Part shown: one piece after another, positions 40,411 to 51,027 of the stretch | Layout: every line of letters starts with the position of its first letter | Position numbering within the stretch: position 1 is the stretch's first letter | Assembly (NCBI RefSeq): GCF_003989825.1 | Contig: NZ_RZHE01000002.1 | Location: 248,001 to 312,000, forward strand | Source of the DNA: Vreelandella populi | Lineage (GTDB): Bacteria; Pseudomonadota; Gammaproteobacteria; Pseudomonadales; Halomonadaceae | Length of the DNA stretch: 64,000 bases | Direction: 5' to 3' | Notes under the pieces: model-generated | Databases searched by the model: none | The model's input: only the letters and a program-made list of their open reading frames with translations | Told to the model about the DNA's origin: nothing | Made by a program: the position numbers and the translations under genes

Positions 40411-41820
40411 CTATCTCAAGCGGCGTCGTTCACTCGAGGACGGAATGCCTAACGACTCGCGATATTTGGCAACGGTACGTCGAGCCACCGTAATGCCGCC
40501 TTCCTCCAGTAGGGTCACCAAGCGGCTGTCAGACAGTGGCTTGCCGGGCGGTTCGTCCTGAATCAGCTTTTTAAGTCGGGCGCGAATAGCCGTACTTGAA
40601 TGGCTGTCGCCACCATCCTGACCACTGATCTGACTGGAGAAAAAGTATTTGAGTTCGAAAACGCCGCGAGGCGTGTGAATATATTTTTGTGTTGTCACCC
40701 GCGAAATGGTGGACTCATGCATTTCCACGGCTTCGGCAATATCAGCAAGAATCAGTGGTTTCATGGCCTCTTCACCTTGCTCTAGAAAACCGATCTGGCG
40801 CGTAACGATCTCGCGACCCACGCGTAGCAGTGTGTCGTTGCGGCTGGAGAGACTTTTGATCAACCAGCGCGCTTCTTGCAGGTGCTCTTTGAGAAACTGA
40901 TTATCCTGGCTCTTGTCTGCCCGTTTAATCAGGCTGGCATAGTCGGGCTGAATGCGCAAACGGGGCAGGGCTTCGGGGTTAAGCTCAAGATGCCAGCCTT
41001 CGTTATCGTGACGCACCACCAGGTCCGGCGTGATGTAGCTATCATCGGTAACCCCGTAAGCACTGCCGGGGCGCGGGTCAAGACTACGGATCAGGCTGAC
41101 CACATCCTCCAGCTGCTCGTCATCAAGCCCCAGGCGACGCTTTAACAACCGCAGGTCGTTTTTGCCCAGCGCTTCCAGAAACTGACGCACCAGACGGCGT
41201 GCAGGCACCAGCAGAGGCGTGTCGTCGGGTAAGGTAGCCAACTGAAGCATCAGGCATTCGCGCAGGTCACGGGCGAAAACGCCAGTAGGTTCAAATTGCT
41301 GCAGGCGCAGCAGAATGGTCTCCATCTCGCGCTGGTTGAGTCCTTCAAGGCCCTGAGCGCGCAGCCCGTCCCGGATGTCATTGAGCGGCTGCATTAAATA
41401 GCCGTTGGCATCTAGCGCATCAATCAAGCTTTCGGCGACCAGCTGTTCGCGAGCATTGAAATCGGTCATGGCCAGCTGCCAAAGCAGATGCCCGTGCAGG
41501 CTTTGTCCGGCAGCTTGACGTTCAAAGTCCGGGCCATCGCTGCTCCCGGCTGAGCTGGCCATGTCTTGATAAGTATCAGACCAGTCGCTATCCACCGAGA
41601 GCTCGTTTGGGATGCTTTCTGACCATTCTGCTTCCTGAGGCTCAACGGTGGCTTGCTCGCCGAATTCATCTTCCTGTTCCAGCATTGGGTTGGCATCCAA
41701 CGCCTGCTGAATTTCCTGGCGCAGGTCCAATGTGGATAGCTGTAACAGGGCAATTGCCTGCTGCAGCTGAGGTGTCATGGTCAGCTGCGTACCGATACGC
41801 AATTGGAGAGAAGCTTTCAT
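40411..41820 (-). CDS. rpoN: RNA polymerase sigma-54 factor RpoN
   Basis: RpoN directs RNA polymerase to -24/-12 promoters and needs enhancer-binding ATPases. The 469-residue protein begins MKASLQLRIGTQLTMTPQLQQAI (region I), has an acidic region II, and ends with ITVARRTVAKYRESLGIPSSSERRR, which includes the RpoN box. The start is taken at 41820 on the conserved MKASLQL; an ATG two codons upstream is possible. It lies between lptB and hpf as in most gammaproteobacteria. Confidence 0.97.
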   Translation of the reverse strand: MKASLQLRIGTQLTMTPQLQQAIALLQLSTLDLRQEIQQALDANPMLEQEDEFGEQATVEPQEAEWSESIPNELSVDSDWSDTYQDMASSAGSSDGPDFERQAAGQSLHGHLLWQLAMTDFNAREQLVAESLIDALDANGYLMQPLNDIRDGLRAQGLEGLNQREMETILLRLQQFEPTGVFARDLRECLMLQLATLPDDTPLLVPARRLVRQFLEALGKNDLRLLKRRLGLDDEQLEDVVSLIRSLDPRPGSAYGVTDDSYITPDLVVRHDNEGWHLELNPEALPRLRIQPDYASLIKRADKSQDNQFLKEHLQEARWLIKSLSSRNDTLLRVGREIVTRQIGFLEQGEEAMKPLILADIAEAVEMHESTISRVTTQKYIHTPRGVFELKYFFSSQISGQDGGDSHSSTAIRARLKKLIQDEPPGKPLSDSRLVTLLEEGGITVARRTVAKYRESLGIPSSSERRRLR

Positions 41821-41931
41821 GACCATCTGAGAACCACTCGTTAATCGGAAAGCTCCACACTAGTGCGAGTCATGTCCATGTGCAAGTGCAATAAGCATGC
41901 CACTGGGAATAATTTTGCTGCAGGTCACTGT

Positions 41932-42681
41932 TTAAAGACGAAAATCAGCGCCCAAATAGACCTCTCTTACTTTTTTGTTGTTAAGGATGGTTTCGGGACT
42001 TCCGCCAGCAATTATATGACCATCGCCCACGATGTAGGCAATGTCGCAGATATCCAGCGTTTCCCGTACGTTATGGTCGGTAATCAGTACGCCAATATGA
42101 CGTTTTTTAAGGGCACGGATAATGCTTTTAATTTCGCCTACCGAAATAGGGTCTACCCCTGCAAACGGCTCATCAAGCAGGATAAAGGCAGGCTCTGTTG
42201 CCAGCGAGCGGGCAATTTCTACTCGGCGTCGCTCGCCCCCAGAAAGGCTCATGCCCAGGTTGTCGCGGATATGGGTGATATGGAAATCTTCTAAAAGGCT
42301 TTCCAGGCGCTGCTCACGCCCAGCGCTATCCAGCTCCTTTCGTGTCTCCAGTATCGCCATGATGTTATCCGCAACCGACAGCTTGCGAAAAATGGACGCT
42401 TCCTGAGGTAGATAGCCAATGCCCGCCATGGCACGTTCATGCATGGGGGCGCGGGTGAGGTCTAGCTCATCGATACTTACCGTGCCGGCGTCTGATTTAA
42501 CGAGGCCCACAATCATGTAAAATGAGGTGGTTTTACCTGCACCATTCGGGCCCAGCAGGCCAACCACGCTCCCTTGAGCAATTTCCAGGCTGATATCCTG
42601 AACCACCCGGCGACGCTTGTAACTTTTAGCCAGGTGATTAGCGTAAAGCGTTTTGATTGGCGCTGATTCCGCAGTAGCCAT
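41932..42681 (-). CDS. lptB: LPS export ABC transporter ATPase LptB
   Basis: LptB powers extraction of LPS from the inner membrane by LptFG. The 249-residue ATPase has Walker [10 protein letters not shown] (44-52), Q-loop YLPQEASIF, signature [15 protein letters not shown], Walker [14 protein letters not shown] and a switch His in [15 protein letters not shown] precedes the ATG by 6 nt. It is the last gene of the kdsD-kdsC-lptC-lptA-lptB run, followed by rpoN. Confidence 0.97.
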   Translation of the reverse strand: MATAESAPIKTLYANHLAKSYKRRRVVQDISLEIAQGSVVGLLGPNGAGKTTSFYMIVGLVKSDAGTVSIDELDLTRAPMHERAMAGIGYLPQEASIFRKLSVADNIMAILETRKELDSAGREQRLESLLEDFHITHIRDNLGMSLSGGERRRVEIARSLATEPAFILLDEPFAGVDPISVGEIKSIIRALKKRHIGVLITDHNVRETLDICDIAYIVGDGHIIAGGSPETILNNKKVREVYLGADFRL

Positions 42682-42690
42682 CGGCTGCTC

Positions 42691-43182
42691 CTATTGCGCT
42701 GGCTGAAGTGTCATACGAATGCGTTGCGGCTCACTGCCGCTAACGTCCGAACGCGCCTGCACGACCCCGCGGTCGATAAAGTACTCAAGGCGCCCGCCGT
42801 TGAACTGGTCCCTGCCTTGGGTAAGCTCAGCCTGGTCGATAAGCTCAACACGGCGTTCTGCTACGTGATAAATCACTCGGCGCCCCCAGCCTTCCATGGG
42901 CGTTTCCTCATTTTCCAGTTGATTGCGCAAGTAAGCGCGTTCTCCCGTCGCCGTTACCAGAGAGAGTTCGCCAGCTTCATTACGCTGAATTTCAACGCGC
43001 TCGCCGCGCAGTTGCATATTACCCTGGCGGATATCGACATTGCCGGAGTAAACCGCTGTGCCGGCGCGCTGATCAAGGTCCAGCCGGTCGGCCTCAACTT
43101 CAACCGGTGCCTGGCTGTTCTGGGCCGCTGCCGATAGCGGCACCGCGAGGGCGAAAAGCGCGGTACGAACAAGAGCTTTCAT
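42691..43182 (-). CDS. lptA: LPS transport periplasmic bridge protein LptA
   Basis: LptA oligomerises into the periplasmic bridge that carries LPS to the outer membrane. The 163-residue protein has a signal peptide (LFALAVPLSAAAQ) and the OstA-like core VEADRLDLDQRAGTAVYSGNVDIRQGNMQLRGERVEI. It starts 8 bp after the lptC stop and is followed by lptB after 9 bp. Confidence 0.95.
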   Translation of the reverse strand: MKALVRTALFALAVPLSAAAQNSQAPVEVEADRLDLDQRAGTAVYSGNVDIRQGNMQLRGERVEIQRNEAGELSLVTATGERAYLRNQLENEETPMEGWGRRVIYHVAERRVELIDQAELTQGRDQFNGGRLEYFIDRGVVQARSDVSGSEPQRIRMTLQPAQ

Positions 43183-43190
43183 AGCGACTC

Positions 43191-43763
43191 CTAAGGGGTT
43201 TGTGTCGCGGGCGGATGGTGGCCGCGTACATTATCGGTTAACCGGACCTGGCTATCGTCAAGCCAGACATCCATACGTGTTGCACTCATTTGCTGAGGCG
43301 GCTGCTGGAGCAGGGCGGGCGCCTCGCTCCAGGCGTGGCGCGCCAAGCCATCATAGTGCAGCTCTTCAGTATCCAACTGCCAGCCTTCAGTCGGGGCAAG
43401 CAGTCTGGCCTCACCTAAAAGGGTGAGTGCCTGAGTATCTGTATTCAGCGTGCCCTGATTGGCGTTGGCAAGCCATTCGCGATTATCGCTGTCATACAGG
43501 GTGGCTTCAGGCTGGGTCGCTTCAGCCGCCGCGCGTTGGGGTATATATATCAACAAAGGCGAAGCCAATGACTGTTCAACCCGGCCGGATTCGCCAAATA
43601 GAGTGATTTTCGCATTCTCCAGCACGTGGCCGGGCTCTTCTGCCTGAGCGTCCGGGTCGATCGGTCGTTCATTAGGGCTGCGCGGGTCAAGCCACACTAG
43701 CAATACCCCTAAAGCAATGACCAGGCCTGCCAGCCAAACGCGCTTTCTGGCCCACTTAAACAT
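43191..43763 (-). CDS. lptC: LPS export system protein LptC
   Basis: LptC is the bitopic inner-membrane protein that hands LPS from LptB2FG to LptA. The 190-residue protein has a single N-terminal membrane segment (VWLAGLVIALGVLLVWL) and a beta-jellyroll periplasmic domain (NAKITLFGESGRVEQSLASPLLIYIP). It overlaps the kdsC stop by one base. Confidence 0.93.
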   Translation of the reverse strand: MFKWARKRVWLAGLVIALGVLLVWLDPRSPNERPIDPDAQAEEPGHVLENAKITLFGESGRVEQSLASPLLIYIPQRAAAEATQPEATLYDSDNREWLANANQGTLNTDTQALTLLGEARLLAPTEGWQLDTEELHYDGLARHAWSEAPALLQQPPQQMSATRMDVWLDDSQVRLTDNVRGHHPPATQTP

Positions 43764-44305
43764 TACGAACGACCGTGTAAATAAGTATCAAGTACCGAAC
43801 CCCAGTGACCTTGAGCTTCCAGCAACGTATCGCAGATCTCGCGTACCGCGCCATGCCCACCCAGGCGGTCGGTAATCCAGTCCGCGTGAGTAAGCATGTA
43901 ATCTGGTGCGTTCGGTACCGTAATACCCACACCTGCTCGTTTGATCGGGGCAAGGTCAGGCAAATCGTCGCCGCAGTAGGCCACCTGGCTCAAGTCCAGA
44001 TTCAGATGTTGACAAAGCGTTTTTAAGGTGGCGAGCTTATCTTCGCAGCCTTGGTAGACATGAGGGATGCCGAGCGATGCTGCACGCTGACTTACCATCG
44101 GCGAATCGCGGCCGGTAATTAACGCTACATGAATACCCACCCGTTTGAGTAGTTTCAAGCCATGGCCGTCTTGGGTATGAAATGCCTTGATCTCGATGCC
44201 ATCAGCCTGGAAGTAGAGGCGCCCATCGGTGAGAACGCCATCTACATCCAGGGCAAGCAGGCGAACGTGGCGAATCCGGTCAAGTAAGGCAGTAGGGAGG
44301 GCCAT
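43763..44305 (-). CDS. kdsC: 3-deoxy-D-manno-octulosonate 8-phosphate phosphatase KdsC
   Basis: KdsC removes phosphate from Kdo-8-phosphate in LPS inner-core synthesis. It is a C0-type HAD phosphatase: Asp-20 and Asp-22 in LALDVDGVLTDG, then the later GDDLPDLAPI. The start at 44305 (MALPTALLDRIRHV) has AAGGAG 7 nt upstream and gives 180 residues; the long upstream extension is not conserved. Upstream lies a 12-bp tandem repeat, separating it from kdsD by 49 bp. Confidence 0.95.
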   Translation of the reverse strand: MALPTALLDRIRHVRLLALDVDGVLTDGRLYFQADGIEIKAFHTQDGHGLKLLKRVGIHVALITGRDSPMVSQRAASLGIPHVYQGCEDKLATLKTLCQHLNLDLSQVAYCGDDLPDLAPIKRAGVGITVPNAPDYMLTHADWITDRLGGHGAVREICDTLLEAQGHWGSVLDTYLHGRS

Positions 44306-44316
44306 CAAAGACTCCT

Positions 44317-44340
44317 TGTCAGTCAACATGTCGGTCAATA
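44317..44340. repeat. 12-bp tandem duplication upstream of kdsC
   Basis: TGTCAGTCAACA (44317-44328) and TGTCGGTCAATA (44329-44340) differ at two positions. The pair lies between the kdsD stop and the kdsC Shine-Dalgarno. Confidence 0.75.
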
Positions 44341-44354
44341 TTGGGTTAGCGTAG

Positions 44355-45341
44355 TTAAATAACGCCGCTGGCGAGTAGATCATGCATATGCAGCGCCCCA
44401 ATAGGGCGCTGGTCTTCATCGACGACCGCCAGCGCGGTGATGCGACTATCTTCCATTATGCGCACGGCTTCAGCAGCCAGAATGTCAGGCCCGATGCGCT
44501 TGCCAGGACGCGTCATTACCTCATCTACCGTTACTTCGCGCAGGTCGTGGAACTGATCGAGTGTACGGCGTAAATCGCCATCGGTGTAAACCCCGGCCAG
44601 ACGTCCTTCATTATCTATCACGCAGGTGAAACCGAGCCCTTGGCGAGTAATTTCAAGTAGCGCATCACGCAGCGGGCTGCCCAAGGCTACCTGGGGAAGG
44701 CGTGAACCGCCGTGCATTAAATCTCTGACACGTAGTAACAGGCGTTTGCCCAGGCTGCCCCCAGGGTGGGATAAGGCGAAATCATCGGCAGTAAAGCCGC
44801 GGGATTCAAGCAGGGCGACGGCAAGGGCATCCCCCAAAGCGAGTGCCGCTGTGGTAGAGCTAGTAGGCGCCAAGTCAAGCGGACAGGCTTCGCGTTCAAC
44901 GCCGCTATCCAAATGTGCATCGGCATGTTTGGCAAGCGTTGAGCCAGGCTTGCCTGTCATGCTGATCAGGGGCGTGCCCAGGCGCTTTAACAAGGGTAGT
45001 AACGCTGTAACTTCAGAGGTTTCACCCGAATTGGAAAGCGCCAGTACCACGTCAGTACGGGTAATCATGCCAAGATCGCCGTGGCTCGCCTCACCCGGGT
45101 GAACAAAAAAGGCAGGGGTGCCGGTGCTGGCAAGCGTGGCCGCAAGCTTCCCTGCAATATGCCCTGACTTGCCCATCCCGGTTACCACCACGCGGCCTTG
45201 GCAGGCCAGCATTAGCTCGCAGGCACGGTCAAAGTTCTCATCAAGCTTGCCTTGAAGACCGCCAATGGCCGCTTGTTCAATTTGCAGCGTGCGTAAAGCG
45301 CTTTCACGCAGTCGGCTAAGAGTGGAAGAGGGCTGGTGCAT
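44355..45341 (-). CDS. kdsD: arabinose-5-phosphate isomerase KdsD
   Basis: KdsD interconverts ribulose-5-phosphate and arabinose-5-phosphate, the first step toward Kdo. The 328-residue protein combines an N-terminal SIS domain (VVTGMGKSGHIAGKLAATLASTGTPAFFVHPGEA) with two C-terminal CBS domains. It is the first gene of the minus-strand LPS run and diverges from mlaF over a 246-bp region. Confidence 0.96.
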   Translation of the reverse strand: MHQPSSTLSRLRESALRTLQIEQAAIGGLQGKLDENFDRACELMLACQGRVVVTGMGKSGHIAGKLAATLASTGTPAFFVHPGEASHGDLGMITRTDVVLALSNSGETSEVTALLPLLKRLGTPLISMTGKPGSTLAKHADAHLDSGVEREACPLDLAPTSSTTAALALGDALAVALLESRGFTADDFALSHPGGSLGKRLLLRVRDLMHGGSRLPQVALGSPLRDALLEITRQGLGFTCVIDNEGRLAGVYTDGDLRRTLDQFHDLREVTVDEVMTRPGKRIGPDILAAEAVRIMEDSRITALAVVDEDQRPIGALHMHDLLASGVI

Positions 45342-45487
45342 GAAAATCTCATTTTGGTAATAACATGATGCGATTAACGGACAAGAATACCATTTTGTGC
45401 GCGCCTATAAGCATAGCGCTTTAAAGGGTTTTTATGCCGCATTGGAACGCCTCCTCGTCTGTAAGTGCCATTAGAGTTAAGATACGA

Positions 45488-45505
45488 TGTTCGATAATTG
45501 TTCGA
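45488..45505. promoter_or_regulatory. paired TGTTCGA heptamers in the kdsD / mlaF divergent region
   Basis: TGTTCGA occurs at 45488-45494 and again at 45499-45505, 11 bp apart in the same orientation, about one helical turn. It resembles a two-site operator in the promoter region; no regulator is known to me. Confidence 0.35.
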
Positions 45506-45587
45506 AAACACTGTTTTTAAACTGTAGAATAGGCTTGAAGAATCACAGGCCCGCTCGAATCAAGCGACGATGGGAGTCGACCAACCC

Positions 45588-46409
45588 ATGACAGATGTCC
45601 CCTTTATTGAGATTGAAGATGTGCACTTCTCACGTGGGAGTCACGAGATCTTTCGCGGCATTAACATGATTATCCCGCAGGGCAAGGTGACGGCGATCAT
45701 GGGGCCTAGCGGTACCGGTAAAACAACGCTTCTGAAGTTAATCGGCGGGCAGTTAACCCCTGATCAGGGGCGCATTCTGGTAGATGGGCAGAACGTTCAT
45801 CGTCTGTCGCGAAAGGCGTTATTTACGTTACGCAAGCGTATGGGAATGCTGTTTCAAAGCGGAGCGCTGTTTTCTGACCTGAATGTATTTGAAAACGTGG
45901 CATTTCCGCTGCGGGTACATACCAATTTGCCCGACGCAATGATCCGTGATCTAGTGCTGCTCAAACTTGAGGCGGTCGGCCTACGCGGCGCGCGCCATCT
46001 ATCGCCTGCTGAGCTCTCTGGGGGGATGGCAAGGCGTGTGGCGCTTGCCCGGGCTATTGCATTAGACCCGGAACTTATTCTTTACGATGAGCCCTTTGTC
46101 GGACAGGACCCCATTTCCATGGGCGTGTTGGTGCAACTGATCAAGCGGCTTAATGAAGCGCTGGCGCTAACCTCCGTGGTGGTTTCTCATGATATCAAGG
46201 AGACCTTGAGCATTGCCGACTATCTTTATCTACTTGCCGATGGTCAGGTGGTGGCCGAGGGGACGCCACACACCTTGAATGCCAACCAGGACCCGCGTGT
46301 GAGCCAGTTTGTGCATGGAGAGCCCGATGGCCCGGTGCCGTTCCACTATCCCGCTGAGACGCTTTATAGCGATATTCTTGGCCAAGCTACCGCGACAAGG
46401 GCAGGGTAA
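45588..46409 (+). CDS. mlaF: phospholipid transport ABC ATPase MlaF
   Basis: MlaF is the ATPase of the MlaFEDB complex that maintains outer-membrane lipid asymmetry. From ATG 45588 the protein is 273 residues: Walker [10 protein letters not shown] (39-47), signature [15 protein letters not shown], Walker [14 protein letters not shown] and switch VVSHDIKET. An in-frame ATG at 45570 would add six residues; the GGGAG at 45572 favours the later one. Its stop overlaps the mlaE ATG by one base. Confidence 0.95.
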   Translation: MTDVPFIEIEDVHFSRGSHEIFRGINMIIPQGKVTAIMGPSGTGKTTLLKLIGGQLTPDQGRILVDGQNVHRLSRKALFTLRKRMGMLFQSGALFSDLNVFENVAFPLRVHTNLPDAMIRDLVLLKLEAVGLRGARHLSPAELSGGMARRVALARAIALDPELILYDEPFVGQDPISMGVLVQLIKRLNEALALTSVVVSHDIKETLSIADYLYLLADGQVVAEGTPHTLNANQDPRVSQFVHGEPDGPVPFHYPAETLYSDILGQATATRAG

Positions 46410-47209
46410 TGCAGTCAAGATTTGAACAAGGCGTTGACCGTATCGTCCGATTAGGGCGTAAAGGGTGTGACGTGATGGAAGCGTTGGGCCGTGCCGGACT
46501 GTTTCTTGGCCAGTCAGCTGTGGGCATACCCTCCCGGGAGGGGTGGTATCTATGGCTTCGCCAGATGCATTTTGTCGGTGTCTTATCGCTTGCCATTGTG
46601 ATTGTATCGGGCCTTTTTATTGGCATGGTGCTGGCGCTTCAGGGCTACACCATCTTGGTCGATTTTGGTGCCGAGCAGGCATTGGGACAAATGGTGGCGC
46701 TCTCGCTGTTGCGTGAGTTGGCGCCAGTGGTGGCTGCTTTGCTATTTGCCGGGCGGGCAGGGTCAGCGCTGACGGCTGAAATTGGCCTGATGAAAGCGAC
46801 CGAGCAGCTGACCAGTATGGAAATGATCGGCGTTGATCCTCTGCGCCGGGTTATTGCGCCAAGGCTTTGGGCCGGGTTTGTGGCCCTGCCGATTTTAACC
46901 GTGGGCTTTGGCGTGGTCGGCATCTGGGGCGGTTACCTGGTCGGTGTGCAGTGGCTGGGCGTTTTTGAAGGGTCCTACTGGAGCAATATGCAGGCCAGTG
47001 TTTCCTTTGTCAGCGATGTGGGTAACGGCATGATCAAGAGTTTGGTCTTTGCGATCGTTGTGACCTGGATTGCGGTTTTCCAAGGCTATGATCTGGTGCC
47101 TACATCGGAAGGCATTTCGCGTGCTACCACGCGCACTGTGGTGTATTCGTCGCTTGCGGTACTGGGGCTTGATTTTGTACTGACTGCCGTGATGTTCGGC
47201 GGTCTTTGA
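46409..47209 (+). CDS. mlaE: phospholipid transport permease MlaE
   Basis: MlaE is the integral-membrane permease of the Mla transporter. The 266-residue protein has about five hydrophobic segments and the family sequence [54 protein letters not shown], followed by [21 protein letters not shown]. It is coupled to mlaF and followed 16 bp later by mlaD. Confidence 0.96.
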   Translation: MQSRFEQGVDRIVRLGRKGCDVMEALGRAGLFLGQSAVGIPSREGWYLWLRQMHFVGVLSLAIVIVSGLFIGMVLALQGYTILVDFGAEQALGQMVALSLLRELAPVVAALLFAGRAGSALTAEIGLMKATEQLTSMEMIGVDPLRRVIAPRLWAGFVALPILTVGFGVVGIWGGYLVGVQWLGVFEGSYWSNMQASVSFVSDVGNGMIKSLVFAIVVTWIAVFQGYDLVPTSEGISRATTRTVVYSSLAVLGLDFVLTAVMFGGL

Positions 47210-47225
47210 TGGGTGGAGTGATTTC

Positions 47226-47690
47226 ATGAAGCGCAGTAAAACCATGGAGTTTGGTGTAGGTCTGTTCATGCTGGCGGGTATTGTAGGGCTGGTGTTTCTG
47301 GGCCTGCGTGTGAGCGGCCTAAGCCTTGCGGCTCCTTCTGAAACGTTTCACCTGGATGCCAATTTTGCCAATATTGGCGGTCTCAAGCCACGCGCCCGCG
47401 TGACCATGGCAGGTGTAACAGTTGGGCGTGTAGAGTCCATTGACCTCGACACCGAATGGTATGACGCCAAAGTCACTCTGCGTCTGGATAGTGACCTGGA
47501 AGGCCAGCTTTCCCGGGATACCACAGCGGCAATATTAACTGCCGGTTTGTTGGGAGAACAGTATATTGGGTTAAGTGTGGGTGGTGACCCGGATGTGCTG
47601 GAGGATGGCGATACCATCCGCGATACCCAGTCAGCGCTGGTGCTTGAAGAACTTATTCAGCAATTTGTATCCAATATGGCAAGTAACTAA
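47226..47690 (+). CDS. mlaD: phospholipid transport MCE protein MlaD
   Basis: MlaD forms the hexameric MCE ring that passes lipid between MlaFE and MlaC. The 154-residue protein begins with a membrane anchor (FGVGLFMLAGIVGLVFLGLRVSGL) followed by a single MCE domain (FANIGGLKPRARVTMAGVTVGRVESIDLD). It is shorter at the C-terminus than E. coli MlaD. Confidence 0.96.
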   Translation: MKRSKTMEFGVGLFMLAGIVGLVFLGLRVSGLSLAAPSETFHLDANFANIGGLKPRARVTMAGVTVGRVESIDLDTEWYDAKVTLRLDSDLEGQLSRDTTAAILTAGLLGEQYIGLSVGGDPDVLEDGDTIRDTQSALVLEELIQQFVSNMASN

Positions 47691-47710
47691 ACGTTCTTTA
47701 CGAGGTGAAT

Positions 47711-48370
47711 ATGATGCGTAAGACTACCGTTCCTCTACTTCGCTGGCTGGTTGCTTTGGTGGTGCTGGCATTGGCTTTACCGCTGCAGGCACAAGCGCAA
47801 TCTCAGACGCCTGAAGCGATGGTCCGAGAAAATGTTGATGCCCTGATGGGTGAAATCGAGGGCAAAAAGGATTACTACGCCAACAATATGGGTGAACTTG
47901 AAGCCCTGGTTGACGATAGCCTCGAGGATGTAGCGGACTTTCGCTATATCGGCGCAAGCGTGATGGGAAACTACTTTCGTAACGCCTCCCCAGAGCAGCG
48001 CAGCCGGTTTGCCGATGTCTTTCGTCAGACTCTGATTGATACCTATACACGTGGACTGGTGACGTTTGACTATAGGGATCTGCGTGTACTGGATACGCAG
48101 CGTAGCCAGCGTTATGAAGATCAAGCCAGTGTTGATATGGAAGTTGTCGCCACTAACGGTCAGGTTTACCCGGTGAGCTATAGCCTGCGCCTTTCCAACA
48201 ATGAATGGCGGGTTGTCAACGTGATTGTTAACGGCATCAACCTGGGGCTTACCTTCCGCAATCAGTTTGACCAGGCCATGCGCGAAAACAACCGCGACTA
48301 TGATGCTGTGATTCGTGGCTGGGCGCCTGAAATCGGTGTTGAAGAGCTAGAGCAGGGGGGCGATGCGTGA
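47711..48370 (+). CDS. mlaC: periplasmic phospholipid-binding protein MlaC
   Basis: MlaC shuttles phospholipid across the periplasm between the outer-membrane MlaA complex and MlaFEDB. The 219-residue product has a signal peptide ending LPLQAQAQ, then the toluene-tolerance Ttg2D/MlaC domain, including FRQTLIDTYTRGLVTFDY and WRVVNVIVNGINLGLTFRNQF. A GTG two codons upstream is an alternative start. Its stop overlaps the mlaB GTG (GTGA). Confidence 0.95.
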   Translation: MMRKTTVPLLRWLVALVVLALALPLQAQAQSQTPEAMVRENVDALMGEIEGKKDYYANNMGELEALVDDSLEDVADFRYIGASVMGNYFRNASPEQRSRFADVFRQTLIDTYTRGLVTFDYRDLRVLDTQRSQRYEDQASVDMEVVATNGQVYPVSYSLRLSNNEWRVVNVIVNGINLGLTFRNQFDQAMRENNRDYDAVIRGWAPEIGVEELEQGGDA

Positions 48371-48699
48371 CACGCCTATTGTCACAATCCCTGGTCGATC
48401 TTGAGGCCGAGCAGAGCACATTGCGTGTTGTCGGAGATGTTGGGATGGCAGTAGCGGCTGAACTGGCCGCTGCTGGCAAGAAATGGCTTGAAGCCACGGA
48501 CGAAAAGAGTGTCACCTTTGATTTCAGCGGTGTTCAAAAGGCCAGCAGTGCCGTCATCAGCGTACTATTTGAATGGCTGCGTACCTGTCAGGCCCAGGGT
48601 ATTGCTGTAAGCGCCGTCATGCTTTCCGCGCCGCTCGAACGCTTGGCGTCCCTTTCTGAACTTGATGCATTGATCCATTCGCCAGCCCTAACTCTTTAG
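48367..48699 (+). CDS. mlaB: STAS-domain protein MlaB
   Basis: MlaB is the small STAS protein that binds MlaF and is needed for transporter assembly. The 110-residue product starts at GTG 48367, overlapping the mlaC stop by 4 bp. It has the STAS pattern LEAEQSTLRVVGDVGMAVAAEL and FDFSGVQKASSAVISVLFEWLR, which includes the conserved Ser region. Confidence 0.9.
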   Translation: MTRLLSQSLVDLEAEQSTLRVVGDVGMAVAAELAAAGKKWLEATDEKSVTFDFSGVQKASSAVISVLFEWLRTCQAQGIAVSAVMLSAPLERLASLSELDALIHSPALTL

Positions 48700-48807
48700 G
48701 GTTGGCACCCTTGGCATCGCCAAGCGTGTCGCTTTTCTTTATTATGTTGCCTCATTGTTTTTATTTGCCCAACTATTCACCACTACTTCGAAGGAGTTTC
48801 CTGTCTC

Positions 48808-50332
<1,525 letters not shown>

Positions 50333-50360
50333 GCCATGCTATTAACCATTGGCCACTACA

Positions 50361-51014
50361 ATGAGTAAGCAACTAATTTTAGCCCTTTCCAAAGGGCGTA
50401 TTCTGGACGAAACGCTACCGCTGCTCGCTGATGCCGGTATTACACCAGCAGAAGATCTGGGTAAAAGTCGCAAGCTGCTGTTTGATACCAATTTGGCAGA
50501 CGTCAAGTTGGTGGTCATTCGGGCAACCGACGTGCCCACCTATGTGCAATTGGGCGCGGCGGATCTGGGGATAGCTGGTAAAGATGTACTCTTGGAGCAT
50601 GGCGCCGAGGGACTCTACGAGCCGCTCGACCTGGATATCGCCCGTTGCAAGCTGATGACAGCTGGGGTAACGGGTGAGCGGCCTGCCCATGCTCGCCGGC
50701 GTGTGGCAACCAAGTTTGTCAATATTGCCAGACGCTACTATGCCGAGCAGGGGATTCAGGCCGAGGTGATCAAGCTTTATGGAGCCATGGAGCTTGCGCC
50801 CTTGATGAATCTGGCCGATGAAATTGTCGATATTGTTGATACTGGCAACACGCTGCGTGCCAATGGCATGGAGCCGCGTGAGTTGATTGCCCATATCAGC
50901 ACGCGTCTGGTGGTCAATAAAGCGGCCATGACTATGAAGCACGAACGTATCAAGCCGCTTCTGGCACGTTTGGAAAGCGCGGTCAAAAAGCGCCAAGCAC
51001 TGCTTACGAAATGA
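50361..51014 (+). CDS. hisG: ATP phosphoribosyltransferase catalytic subunit HisG (short form)
   Basis: HisG joins ATP and PRPP in the first step of histidine synthesis. At 217 residues from ATG 50361 ([18 protein letters not shown]), it is the short HisG that lacks the C-terminal regulatory ACT-like domain and needs HisZ. The PRPP-binding motif [16 protein letters not shown] is present. The hisZ gene is in this window at 6391-7584. hisD follows after 13 bp. Confidence 0.97.
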   Translation: MSKQLILALSKGRILDETLPLLADAGITPAEDLGKSRKLLFDTNLADVKLVVIRATDVPTYVQLGAADLGIAGKDVLLEHGAEGLYEPLDLDIARCKLMTAGVTGERPAHARRRVATKFVNIARRYYAEQGIQAEVIKLYGAMELAPLMNLADEIVDIVDTGNTLRANGMEPRELIAHISTRLVVNKAAMTMKHERIKPLLARLESAVKKRQALLTK

Positions 51015-51027
51015 CGCGGGAGTTTTT

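Noticed and set aside
48688-48711. hairpin at the mlaB stop considered as a terminator
   Set aside because: The stem needs G-U pairs and has no T tract; transcription probably continues into ibaG-murA.
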